Assembly: GCA_964545475.1 (NCBI GenBank)
Contig: CAZJGG010000037.1
Location: 1 to 30,826, forward strand
Source: CAZJGG01 sp964545475
GTDB lineage: Bacteria; Bacillota; Clostridia; Lachnospirales; JAISER01
DNA: 30,826 nucleotides
Reading direction: 5' to 3'
Shown here one piece after another: positions 18,001-24,930 of this stretch (within the stretch, counting starts at the first letter, position 1; the number at the start of each line of letters is the position of its first letter). Below the pieces are notes generated by a model. It ran no database searches and was not told where the DNA came from. It saw only the letters and a program-made list of their open reading frames with translations. Both the position numbers and the translations under genes were made by a program.

Positions 18001-18916
18001 TATATGCTTTAATCGGACGTTCAAGTGCAACATTACTTCCTAAAGCATCTTGACCGTATACTTCGACTTCAACGACATGACTACTTCCCCCAGCACTCGA
18101 ACCGAATAGATAAACCCTTACATATCTTGCAGTTCGCTCAGACGGAGTTCCTGTAATAGAGAATGCCTTGCCTTCTTTTGTTTCACTATATTTTGGGTCT
18201 GAACCTACCCCAAAACCGTGAATGTTATTTGCGTCGGAATTGTATACTACTTTTTTAGTTGAAAAATCAGCATAGTCTGATATAACTATGACTGTGTCAT
18301 CATACGTTCTGCCATCGTTCCAGTATCTCCACATCTTAATTTGGCTAAGCTCGAAGCTATCACCCAAGTCAATCTGCAAGTACTGGGACGTAACGCCTGA
18401 ATCGCCATTAAGTTCAGCATAATTATGGTCAGAACTCTCATTTCCGCTCTGACCAAATATAATACCGTCATTAGCCATAAGGGCTGGTCTGTTTGATGCC
18501 GTGTTCGTTGCAGGCGTTCCGTCAGCATTATGGAAGGTTGCTGTGCCTGCAAGTGCAAGATTAGTGCCTACAGAATAGGGCGCTATTAACGGCTTAATAT
18601 CCTCAGCTTTTTTATTGCCGAGTGCCTCTTCCTGCTGCTCCTTATTGTCTTGCTGTTCGTCATTTTCCTGTTGCTCGTTATCTTCTTGTTGCTCGTCATC
18701 TTTCTGTTGTTCGTTATCTTCTTGTTGCTCGTTATCTTTCTGTTGCTCGTTATCCTCTGCTGCATTATCCTCAATTACGTCTTTTGTATCCTCACCGACA
18801 ATAGCAGCATTATCATAAAAAGCAAATGCGTTAAGCGGAATAGTCAAAGTGCTAAAAGCAATACACATTGATAAAATCAAGCACAATATTCTTGCTTTTT
18901 TAGGATGCGTAAACAT
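12077..18916 (-). CDS. SLH-anchored multidomain surface glycosidase with GH98 domain
   Basis: This is a 2279-residue exported, wall-bound enzyme. Order: signal peptide 1-32 (cut after AFA); E/D/N/Q six-residue repeats 54-95; three F5/8C (CBM32-like) carbohydrate-binding domains at about 112-288, 290-455 and 460-642, each with a Q-(V/I)-DF/DL...K-W-R-Y/F core; a five-bladed beta-propeller like GH43/GH32 enzymes, about 655-1045; an Ig-like Big_2 domain 1050-1137; GH98 catalytic domain about 1140-1460 (candidate acid E1272 in GFNGAELYNR; then TNQELSDTMRKY) with its beta-sandwich partner to 1720 (GEIRIPTKEEVKARTK); a chitobiase C-terminal-like domain 1725-1802; a Gly/Asn/Asp linker with 12 Asp; an unassigned domain to 2085; three SLH domains 2089-2270. 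GH98 enzymes are endo-beta-galactosidases on A/B or Lewis Y antigens. AAGGAG lies 9 nt before the ATG. It is the last gene of the sugar locus. Confidence 0.85.
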   Translation of the reverse strand: MFTHPKKARILCLILSMCIAFSTLTIPLNAFAFYDNAAIVGEDTKDVIEDNAAEDNEQQKDNEQQEDNEQQKDDEQQEDNEQQENDEQQDNKEQQEEALGNKKAEDIKPLIAPYSVGTNLALAGTATFHNADGTPATNTASNRPALMANDGIIFGQSGNESSDHNYAELNGDSGVTSQYLQIDLGDSFELSQIKMWRYWNDGRTYDDTVIVISDYADFSTKKVVYNSDANNIHGFGVGSDPKYSETKEGKAFSITGTPSERTARYVRVYLFGSSAGGSSHVVEVEVYGQDALGSNVALERPIKAYNTADNVEITANDPNNVLHSAVDGVVALPPNGKYADFGAYQTSSYLQIDFGKAYPINTVKLWRFWQDGRTYDATAIALSEDANFSSKEIIYNSDSGNVHDLGNGDKPLYAESQSGLTVNLDSPVTARYLRVYVYGRNGTNGDNHVVEVEAWSSETFGDVKRLTGVDLETQVFVGRADNDEALLDGRVWSWMVDGVKDNLNNYVSCTDALEVEERPFAYFQVDFRKIREITQVKLWRYYADARKYQDTIIVASENATFGDSDDTVIWNANTITTNVYGDCATVYGVGTDSAYSESAAGKTFEAPEGTHARYVRVYMRGSVKSDGTRHLGDHVLELEVYGYNNDPPPYIAAPLQNSNTYFELPTYYDELPSNYRNGTKLHIKGQATHPDVVYVPGAGWNGYNYWMLYTPNVMLTSAYENPHIVASNDGNTWVVPNGLTNPISPEPLSTRYHNSDTDMFYDKTNNCMLAYWNFADDQAGGAGSEVRLAVSFDGIKWGKPLDANGKLTLKQSEMVSMLEGANGFITVVSSTNRYSMLSPTITYDDFRKTYVMWSNNAQDVGYSNGRNNYVEVRYSSDGINWTRAYAVKGLTSTDVTGTPLNIWHQDIQYIPEFNQYWALVCAFTGNQPDTSELYLSKSNDGLTWEQVNRRPILARSKDATAWDSFQIYRSTFYYEPAADGELGGGKFRAWYAALQDNTKDKTVKGPDGISTITAGPDDTRLWRIGYTENDYIEVMRALTTDFEYIEQPRTKITSLTLTIPNTNVTVGGAQTITPTRISPPEALEESRLRGNVLAYTSSNPNVATVDAYGVVTGVSEGTATITAKEKDGNSWTVEVTVSGLQQAPLRHIIDREHPLYMENYYWSDDPAQKDGLSSSKNYDDEDRVDSPVKLWETVPDNLKPYTVILLIAERSLNGTEPVKEWIKRNVELCNENQIPVAVQNINGETQMNNRVPLEFWSELARDNEYLVGFNGAELYNRFSGGYANDADVYMTSLIKICAQYGLTMMWTDTNTFGNDGVLMDWLQTNQELSDTMRKYKNNIAMIFKESYGEPNTEALYLGMWLADYCANWGIASDWWHWQLDGNGSLFKSQSNDQDAWKQCYTWPENMYSMDIIRAAANGATCFKSEAQWYSNASRGERTPAYQYSIIPTLNSIVSGEIRIPTKEEVKARTKAIVVGRKNWYDFNYDRSYSNLFPKTGKYGLIPLVPVNCPSSALQGFEVINTNLGATGLKAKFDTIYTTDIAQGTAWVQNDGNTWFFINYSENKNETQNATIVPKSGTKISSVNVSAEPHLYAVLTEKASPERINVKLSNYRVDKRELFDGTYSGVNGTGGFSDHGAYEYVWVQSQRMLNNQLKDTQKRDTVITVTSTVEPVLYFHTEDSAAYDLNNYNRQYSYTVQNTAPNQWEITVSHNGFVSFDISTVAYTKAANVTASVAPGAVASGTQVALSCASPGAIIKYTLDGTTPNEDSLTYTAPITITSAVTIKAFAYGEAMYHSDISEFAYTISQGGGGGDDDDDDDDDDDDNGGGNNGGGNDGGGNNGGGNSGDRNDRRDKNDGGSPTPSVDTSNVASDDKLYTGYVTSNGTKIEIKVSIDATNNSAHAIVTKLVAENAVKNALENLASKGIAVIEIVINVPDNIKNINVVMDKEAMKAVSRSGIGAVKIKSNVATLVFDKAAFKHIAAVTAQDVSISAKLAEKSSLSSAVQEAVGERDVYEFAVKSGSNTISKFGDGMVSVIIPYSLKAGQSAVRTIAYYINKYNSLEPVAKSTYEGGKLSFVVNHFSRYTIGDKPVEFKDVADGDWFKPYVEFTASRNIFSGVAKDTFAPNQTMTRAMLISVLGRISSVDTSLFQGKQVFSDVEPSAWYGPYIGWALENGITAGVGDNSFAPNKPVTREEMASIIAKYSEVSGFSLPNVNSGSNFTDMSVISPWAANAVITMRQTGLLSGKGGSTFDPKGTATRAEVSTVLNKLVEAVVKNKAIAD
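13451..13486 (-). repeat. GAY trinucleotide tract encoding poly-Asp linker
   Basis: Twelve consecutive Asp codons (GAT/GAC mixed), preceded by five Gly codons and followed by GGN/AAY repeats, form the flexible linker between the enzymatic part and the wall-anchoring part. The mixed codons lower the slippage rate, but length differences between strains are likely. Confidence 0.85.
18632..18757 (-). repeat. Seven 18-bp repeats encoding (E/K)DNEQQ
   Basis: Seven tandem 18-base units encode EDNEQQ, KDNEQQ, KDDEQQ and similar, directly after the signal peptide of the surface glycosidase. They make a highly charged, disordered spacer. Unit divergence is low enough for unequal recombination. Confidence 0.85.
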
Positions 18917-19034
18917 TTTTCAGAACTCCTTTCAACATAAAGCTTACTGTAGACGTCCATATAGCTATTTGCAAAGACTTAGAGCCTGTACCTAAATTAA
19001 TTGCATTTTGGATAGCATGTCACTCTTATCTTGA

Positions 19035-20342
19035 TTATAACAACTCAAGCTCAATTACCATGTCAGGGCTTTCACCCATGTCAAACGTGAAGCAATCCGG
19101 TGTGCTGAAATTGATAAATTCATAATCGGGAAATTCTTTTGCAGTCCATGGATCTAAAATAAGCATCTCAAAGCCGTCAGAAAGGCGGCGTGCCTTTTTT
19201 AGCCGCCCTTTAATCCCCGGCAAGGCAATTGCACCTATACTGGATTCTAAAACGTGTGCATAAAGCTTATTGCCGTTTATCGTATAGCGGCCCCATTCGG
19301 GCTTTTCAAACGGTGACATACAGCAATTATAAATACTTTCGCCGTTTTGACTAACCCAATCACCTACTGACGATAAAACATCTAACTGCCACTGCGGAAT
19401 GTTACCCTTAGCATCGGGTGATACATTAATGAGCATATTACCGTTTTTGCTGACGCACTCTACAAGCTTACGAATAATTTGCGCCGATGTTTTTCTATTT
19501 CTATCTGTAGGGCAGTAGCCCCAATTGTTATCAAGGGTAAAACATGCCTCCCAAGGTATCTTCCGTCCTGACGGTGTTTTTAAACCTTGAGGTGGAATAA
19601 GCATTTCGGGGCACGCAAAATCGCCTGAAAAGACACTTGGGTTGTCTGTCATTATGCTGCCGTAATGTTCACCGCTGCCCTCAAGTCTGCCGTTAATAAT
19701 AATGTCCGGCTGCAAAGAGCTAATCATTTTAATAAGCTCTGAACCTCTCCAAGCTTCACCCGACAACTCATCGTAGGAGAAATCAAACCACAATATGTCA
19801 ATTTTTCCGTAGTTCGACATAAGTTCTTTTACTTGACCGTGCATATAGGTAACATAATTGTTAAAGTCAAAAGCTGTGTCCTTACATTCCTCGTTGTTGC
19901 GCTCCGGGTGGTATTTATCACCGTATGCCGGATAGTCCTTATGATGCCAATCCAACAAAGAATAATAAAGCCCCACCTTTAAACCCTCAGCTCTAAACGC
20001 CTCTGTATACTCTTTTACAAGGTCTCGACCGAATGCTGTGTTTGTAGACTTGTAATCAGTAAACTTGCTGTCAAACAGGCAAAAACCCTCATGATGTTTT
20101 GCAGTTAACACGGCGTATTTCATTCCGGCGTTTTTTGCCGCCTTTGCCCATTTAACCGCATCAAAGCTTGACGGATTAAATTCTTCAAAATATTTACTGT
20201 ATTCCTTGCGGCTTATTTCTTCGTAGCTCATAATCCATTCCCCACGCCCGGGAATGGCGTACAAGCCAAAATGTATAAACATACCAAACCTTGCATTCAT
20301 AAACCATTGTGTCTTAATTTCTCGCTGTTCAAAAAAATCCAT
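19035..20342 (-). CDS. GH29 alpha-L-fucosidase, cytoplasmic
   Basis: The 435-residue product has the GH29 TIM-barrel features: WFMNARFGMFIHFGLYAIPG at residues 13-32, a fucose-binding LTAKHHEGFCLFDS (79-92), LKVGLYYSLLDWH (121-133), and ILWFDFSY with the expected nucleophile D187. It hydrolyses terminal alpha-L-fucose with retention. No signal peptide is present, so it would act inside the cell on an imported oligosaccharide. It lacks the extra C-terminal domains of longer members. AAAGGA lies 8 nt before the ATG. It is placed directly after two sugar permeases (24 nt) and before the GH98 surface enzyme, consistent with removing fucose from what GH98 releases. Linkage specificity cannot be read from the sequence. 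Confidence 0.93.
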   Translation of the reverse strand: MDFFEQREIKTQWFMNARFGMFIHFGLYAIPGRGEWIMSYEEISRKEYSKYFEEFNPSSFDAVKWAKAAKNAGMKYAVLTAKHHEGFCLFDSKFTDYKSTNTAFGRDLVKEYTEAFRAEGLKVGLYYSLLDWHHKDYPAYGDKYHPERNNEECKDTAFDFNNYVTYMHGQVKELMSNYGKIDILWFDFSYDELSGEAWRGSELIKMISSLQPDIIINGRLEGSGEHYGSIMTDNPSVFSGDFACPEMLIPPQGLKTPSGRKIPWEACFTLDNNWGYCPTDRNRKTSAQIIRKLVECVSKNGNMLINVSPDAKGNIPQWQLDVLSSVGDWVSQNGESIYNCCMSPFEKPEWGRYTINGNKLYAHVLESSIGAIALPGIKGRLKKARRLSDGFEMLILDPWTAKEFPDYEFINFSTPDCFTFDMGESPDMVIELELL

Positions 20343-20365
20343 TTAGAAATCCTTTCTTTATTCTT

Positions 20366-21187
20366 TTATCCTTTTACCGCACCGGCTGTTAAGCTCTTAA
20401 CAAATACCTCTGAGGCAAAGCAGAATAATATAATAGTCGGCACAACAGCTACTACTATGGCTGAAAACGTGCCGTTTAAATCTGTTGTATAAGCTGTTTT
20501 AAACTGCCCTAAAAGAGCCGGTATAGTCATTTTGCTTTTATCCGTTAAAAGGATGGAAGCGAAGTAATATTCGTTCCAGTTGTTTAAAAATGCTAATATT
20601 CCGGCTGTCGTTAGCCCCGGTCGTGCTATGGGCATAATGATTTTAAAATATGTGCCTACATAACCGCAGCCGTCAACCTGTGCAGCTTCTTCCATCTCCT
20701 TTGGTATAGTGAGGAAATAGCTTCTTATTATAAAAAATGTTATAGCTATACCCAGCCCTGAATATACGAATATAAGCCCTGAAAGTGTATCTTTCAGACC
20801 TAAGTCACGGATAAACCTGTATATAGGAAAGCTTATAGATATTGCAGGCACAAACAGCGTAGATGCGAACATGGCAGTTATCAAACCTTTAAGCTTAAAT
20901 TCCATTCTTGCCGATATGTATGCAGACATAGAAACAACCATAATGCTAATAAATGTTGAAGCTGTGGTGACGATAAAGCTGTTTAAAAAATACCGCCATA
21001 CCTGTAATTTTGTAAAAATTGTAACATATCCGTCAAAAACCCATTCCGTAGGCAGCTCCAAGCCCCCAGGAACTTTCTTGAAAGACGATATAATAACCCA
21101 AAATATAGGGTAAAGTGATATAAGTAAAACTAGCGCAATTACAAAATATGTTATTAATTTTGAAACGAAGCTTCGTTCTTTGTTCAT
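20366..21187 (-). CDS. Carbohydrate ABC transporter permease, MalG type
   Basis: This 273-residue integral membrane protein has about six hydrophobic segments (the first at residues 11-33) and the conserved cytoplasmic EAA loop KEMEEAAQVDGCGYVGTYFK followed by IIMPIARPG, the site that docks the ATPase. It has the topology and length of the MalG/CUT1 family. It pairs with the MalF-type permease 15 nt upstream. Its ribosome site is part of a nine-G tract that begins in the preceding stop codon, 7 nt from the ATG. No ATPase gene is present in the window, so a shared MsmK-type ATPase is likely. Confidence 0.93.
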   Translation of the reverse strand: MNKERSFVSKLITYFVIALVLLISLYPIFWVIISSFKKVPGGLELPTEWVFDGYVTIFTKLQVWRYFLNSFIVTTASTFISIMVVSMSAYISARMEFKLKGLITAMFASTLFVPAISISFPIYRFIRDLGLKDTLSGLIFVYSGLGIAITFFIIRSYFLTIPKEMEEAAQVDGCGYVGTYFKIIMPIARPGLTTAGILAFLNNWNEYYFASILLTDKSKMTIPALLGQFKTAYTTDLNGTFSAIVVAVVPTIILFCFASEVFVKSLTAGAVKG

Positions 21188-21194
21188 ACTATCA

Positions 21195-21203
21195 CCCCCC
21201 CCC
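21195..21203 (-). promoter_or_regulatory. G9 tract serving as ribosome-binding site
   Basis: Nine consecutive Gs on the minus strand begin with the last base of the MalF-type stop TAG and are followed by TGATAGT and the MalG-type ATG. No other Shine-Dalgarno sequence is present, so the homopolymer is the ribosome site. Confidence 0.65.
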
Positions 21204-22120
21204 TATATGTCTGACTCACTGGTTCTGAACATTTTCCCGATAAAGCTTACAATCAATATGCCCATAATAAACTGAATAACACCTGCGGTGTTCGCCATAG
21301 CGAAGTTAAGCTTTGTATTACCTAGCGCCTTTTGGTATATGTAGTAGCTTATGCTGTACGTTGCATTGTCCGGCCCGCCGGATGTTATAAAGGATATTTC
21401 GTTGTATAAAAGCAGTGCATAGTTAGCCGCTAGAATGGTTATTGTACCAATTATAGGTCTTAAAAGCGGCAACACGATGTAGAGATTAACCTGAAAGTCA
21501 CGAGCGCCATCAATTTTAGCGGCCTCAAACAATTCCTCTGATATGGCAAATATTTGTGATAAAACCAATATCATTGAAGAACCGGCGAACAAAATATAAG
21601 CAAATGTTACGCCCCAAAAGGCTTGTGTGGAGTTAGCCGTAATATTTATGCTTGCTGTTTTGTCAAACATTTTGATTATAGCCCTCACAACACCTCTTGA
21701 CGGGTCATACATATTTAGAAAGATTAACCCTATAGCCGCCGTAGAAATAATGTTGGGAATTATAAAGGCATTTCTTGCTACTTTCCATCCGTAAGGCTTT
21801 GTGTAAAGCACCAATGCCACAATTATGGCAAGCGGAACTTGAACAAGCAGCGTAATGCCTACCCAACACAGTGTATGTATAAGCGCCGGTATAAAATAGT
21901 AGTCCGTCGTAAAAAGCTTAATGTAGTTATCAAACATATTAGAAAAGCCTAAAAATGTAGGGCTGTTTAGGTTTTGATAGTTCCAGCTTGTAAACGATGT
22001 TTTAAAAATAGTAAAGAGAGGGTAGGCGTATATAGCAGCGAATAGCAAAACCCCCGGTAGCAAAAAGGCTGTAATAAACCCTGTCTTTCTATTAAAAATA
22101 CTTTTTCGTGTATGACTCAT
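21203..22120 (-). CDS. Carbohydrate ABC transporter permease, MalF type
   Basis: The 305-residue CUT1 permease has about six transmembrane segments, the first being FITAFLLPGVLLFAAIYAYP, and the EAA loop EELFEAAKIDGARDFQVNLY followed by IVLPLLRP. It would form the heterodimeric channel with the MalG-type protein downstream. I place the start at the ATG 22118-22120, 7 nt after GGGAGG; an upstream GTG at 22126 almost touches that site. It lies between the binding lipoprotein gene and the MalG-type gene, all tightly spaced. Uptake of an oligosaccharide released at the surface is the likely role. Confidence 0.93.
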   Translation of the reverse strand: MSHTRKSIFNRKTGFITAFLLPGVLLFAAIYAYPLFTIFKTSFTSWNYQNLNSPTFLGFSNMFDNYIKLFTTDYYFIPALIHTLCWVGITLLVQVPLAIIVALVLYTKPYGWKVARNAFIIPNIISTAAIGLIFLNMYDPSRGVVRAIIKMFDKTASINITANSTQAFWGVTFAYILFAGSSMILVLSQIFAISEELFEAAKIDGARDFQVNLYIVLPLLRPIIGTITILAANYALLLYNEISFITSGGPDNATYSISYYIYQKALGNTKLNFAMANTAGVIQFIMGILIVSFIGKMFRTSESDI

Positions 22121-22143
22121 GGGCACACCTCCCTCTCTATATA

Positions 22144-23526
22144 CTATTGTTGCATTGCTCTTGTTAATTCATCTGCCACTTGGTCAACTGATTTTGAACC
22201 GTCACGAAGCCCAGCAAACTTGCCTGCTATAGCAGATGCAACGTCCTCGTCCCAAGCGCTGCCGATAGTCATACCTTCATAATCTGAATCACCTACAAGG
22301 TTACAAGCATTGATAAGAAGCTTTGTTGAAGGGCTTAATGATGAATCGTTTTGCAAAGCCTTGTAGTCTACGCTCGTGCTAGGCACCATACCTGCTGCAC
22401 ATTTTAAAAGCCTTGAAGCAACCTCGTCACCCGTCATATACTTAACAAAATCAAGACAAGCCTTTGTTTTAACCTCATCCATTTTTGCATTAATTACAAG
22501 ACCTGTACCTGCGGTCATAAGAGCAGCCTTTTTACCATCATCTGCTGGGAAAACAGCAGGTTTAAGGTTTTCAAAGCCGGCAGGAGCATCTTCAAAGCCA
22601 CTTGCCGCCCAAACGCCGTTAAACAACATAGCTGCCTTGCCGTTTACAAAATCTTCTATGTACTTTTCATCAGCATCGCCACCTGATGTAAAATATTCGT
22701 CCGGCGTAAGTTTTAAAACGCTGTTTGTAAGTGTTGTTATTGCATTTTTAAAGGCTGGAGAGTTAAAATCCGGCTCTTCCTGTGCAAGAATATCTCTGCC
22801 GTCTGCTGTGCTTAACAAAATTTGAGATAAAAGAAGGTTTGTAGGCCAACCTTGATTCATACCAGCCGGAACGGCTACGTCAGGTGAATCGGAAAGTACT
22901 TTGTAAGCCTCCTCAAAATCCTTTAAGGACTGCCATTCGGAAGGCACTTTAGCCCCTGCCTTTTTGAACAATTCCTCGTTATACCAGAAGCCTACTGCTT
23001 CCACTTGCTCTCTTACGCTATAGATTTCGCCGTCCCTTTGATTTTGGTCGTAACAAATGCCTACGCCTGCTTTGAAGGTGGCATCCTTATCCAGCTCAGG
23101 TTTTAAGTCTAAAATAAGCCCTTGTGCAGCACCTGCCGGAACAACGTTGTACCCTGCCGTATCTACTATGTCCGGGAATGCGCCTGCTGCCATCTCCTGT
23201 AAGCACTTGTTATAAACGTCCTCCGCACTGTTTAGTGCTATAGGCTTAAACACAAATTCACTTTCATGCGCCTTAGCAAAATCGTCATAAATGCTTCGCA
23301 TTTCCACAGCTACACTCCAGTCTGTCTGTGAGTATCCGTGATAAAATTCGATTACAGGAAGCTCACCGCTTGCTGCTGTTTCCCCTGCCGGTTGGGCGTT
23401 GGTGTCAGTTGGTGCAGTGTTTGTAGTGTTTGCCGGTTGCTCATTTGCTGGTTGACTGCTACAGCCTGCCAAAAATGCTATAGCTGACAGTGAAGCAACT
23501 AATAATAAAGATGCAAATTTTTTCAT
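22144..23526 (-). CDS. Sugar-binding lipoprotein of the ABC importer
   Basis: This is a 460-residue extracellular solute-binding protein of the CUT1 type. It has a lipoprotein signal (MKKFASLLL..., lipobox LAGC with Cys22), a short Asn/Thr/Pro-rich spacer, and the two-lobe binding fold with VEAVGFWYNEELFKKAG and FVNGKAAMLFNGVWAAS. It is anchored outside the membrane and delivers ligand to the permeases encoded directly downstream (23 nt). Its leader forms a hairpin that includes the ribosome site, see 23533-23585. It is a distant paralogue of the lipoprotein at 23677-24930. Confidence 0.93.
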   Translation of the reverse strand: MKKFASLLLVASLSAIAFLAGCSSQPANEQPANTTNTAPTDTNAQPAGETAASGELPVIEFYHGYSQTDWSVAVEMRSIYDDFAKAHESEFVFKPIALNSAEDVYNKCLQEMAAGAFPDIVDTAGYNVVPAGAAQGLILDLKPELDKDATFKAGVGICYDQNQRDGEIYSVREQVEAVGFWYNEELFKKAGAKVPSEWQSLKDFEEAYKVLSDSPDVAVPAGMNQGWPTNLLLSQILLSTADGRDILAQEEPDFNSPAFKNAITTLTNSVLKLTPDEYFTSGGDADEKYIEDFVNGKAAMLFNGVWAASGFEDAPAGFENLKPAVFPADDGKKAALMTAGTGLVINAKMDEVKTKACLDFVKYMTGDEVASRLLKCAAGMVPSTSVDYKALQNDSSLSPSTKLLINACNLVGDSDYEGMTIGSAWDEDVASAIAGKFAGLRDGSKSVDQVADELTRAMQQ

Positions 23527-23532
23527 AAATAA

Positions 23533-23585
23533 AACCCTCTCTATGATAATTATCCTAACGGATTAATTTTAACATTGAGAGGGTT
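23533..23585 (-). promoter_or_regulatory. Leader hairpin occluding the ribosome site of the binding protein gene
   Basis: In minus-strand RNA, AACCCTCTCAATG pairs with CATAGAGAGGGTT (12 of 13), and the enclosed segment pairs further (AATTAATCC with GGATAATT, one bulge). The ribosome site AGAGAGGG lies wholly in the 3' arm. UUUUAUUU follows, so the structure could also act as an attenuator. It sits between the two binding-protein genes. Confidence 0.6.
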
Positions 23586-23676
23586 GTAACTGAATAAACA
23601 AACAAGCTCATTAAGTTTTACTTTTTTTATTAATTCTATACAAAAAATCAATTATGTTATGTTTTTTTTACCGCTT

Positions 23677-24930
23677 TTAAATCGTTTGCTCAAGAAGCAA
23701 AATTAATTCATCTTTTGACATACCGCCATTGCAAAAATTTATAATTACGTTTTTCATAACATCAATACTTTCACCGTTCCATGTAGACGAAATGCTTAAA
23801 ATATGAAAATCGGCTTCTCGTGCCTGCCATATCGCATTAGCAAATACCGGAGATTCTTTTTTTATTTCTTGTATGTCAACTTTAGGATTGCATGGTGCTT
23901 GCCCCGTTTCAATGGCAATCCTTTTTTGCTGTTCGGGTGCGAGGAGGTACTTAATAAAGGCTATGGATACTTCCTCCTCATTTGTATCACCGCTTTTATA
24001 AACAACATACCCAGAAGCCGGAGAAAAGTATGAAAGGCTTTTTCCGCTTTCCGTCGGATAATTAGCATATGCCAGCTTATCCTTAAGGTTATCGTTGTCT
24101 ATTTCAGAAGCTTCCCAAACACCGTTGCAATAAATTGCCGTTTTTCCGCTTCGGAAAAGCTGTCGGGCATCTTCAATTTCCGTTATGTGCTTTGAATAGC
24201 TATAGGCTTTTACAACATCGTCAAGTGCCGCTTCAAACAGCTCTGAGCGGAAGCTGTCCGGCTGCTTGCTTACAAACGCCATACCTTGTTGTGAAGTACC
24301 GGCGATTCTTGCCGGAATAAAGCCTGAAACCAACTGCTCCTTCTCCAGTGCAAAAACCGTTAAATCGTCGCCAAAAGTTGTGTTAATTTTTTCACAGCAC
24401 TCCCAAAATTCCTCCCATGTCTTAGGAGGCGAGGTTATACCTGCTTTTTCAAATATTTCCTTGTTATACCAGTATCCCATAACCTCTAAAGCATCAGGTA
24501 TAGTATATAACTTGCCGTCGGGAGTCGTCCACATATCAAACACCGATTGGTCTATACTGCTTCTAAATTCAGGGTCTGCTTTTACAAAAGGCATTAAGTC
24601 CAACGCCATATTTCTCTTAACCGCATTTTTAACAAACATAGCCGTACCGTTTGTGCTGACAACGTTTGGCATCTTATCTACAGCAAGCATATCGGTTGCT
24701 TTGTTAATAATTACGCTGCTGTCCGGCGTTGTAATAAAGGATATATCTGCATTTGGGTTAGTCCTTAAAAAGTCAGCGTAAATCCCACGAACAGCCTCAT
24801 GAACGGGCTTTGTGCCTCCCCACCCATGCATTATTTGTATACGTGTTTTTCTAGGCTCAGTCGTATTAGTACATGATGATAATAAAGCAAGCCCTAAAAG
24901 AAAGACAAGCACATTTTTCTTAGTTTTCAC
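23677..24930 (-). CDS. Second sugar-binding lipoprotein, coupled to the response regulator
   Basis: This 417-residue extracellular solute-binding lipoprotein starts at a GTG directly after the regulator's TAA, with an AAGGGTGAT site inside the regulator gene, so translation is probably coupled. The lipobox is LSSC with Cys20. The fold motifs MGYWYNKEIFEKAG and FRSGKTAIYCNGVWEAS align with the same parts of the binding protein at 22144-23526, so they are paralogues. It has no permeases of its own. Its position with the histidine kinase and regulator suggests it either serves the same importer with another ligand or acts as a sensory binding protein for the kinase; the second idea is inference. 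Confidence 0.88.
   Translation of the reverse strand: MKTKKNVLVFLLGLALLSSCTNTTEPRKTRIQIMHGWGGTKPVHEAVRGIYADFLRTNPNADISFITTPDSSVIINKATDMLAVDKMPNVVSTNGTAMFVKNAVKRNMALDLMPFVKADPEFRSSIDQSVFDMWTTPDGKLYTIPDALEVMGYWYNKEIFEKAGITSPPKTWEEFWECCEKINTTFGDDLTVFALEKEQLVSGFIPARIAGTSQQGMAFVSKQPDSFRSELFEAALDDVVKAYSYSKHITEIEDARQLFRSGKTAIYCNGVWEASEIDNDNLKDKLAYANYPTESGKSLSYFSPASGYVVYKSGDTNEEEVSIAFIKYLLAPEQQKRIAIETGQAPCNPKVDIQEIKKESPVFANAIWQAREADFHILSISSTWNGESIDVMKNVIINFCNGGMSKDELILLLEQTI

Noticed and set aside
18632..18757. Regular short repeats considered as a CRISPR array
   Set aside because: The units are contiguous 18-bp coding repeats in frame with no spacers, inside a signal-peptide-bearing protein gene.
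18982..19025. Possible 44-bp mini-element flanked by TTA between GH29 and the GH98 gene
   Set aside because: Only one end (GAGCCTG) fits the motif; the other end shares just GAG, so a complete element cannot be supported. The single end is listed under the scattered-motif finding.
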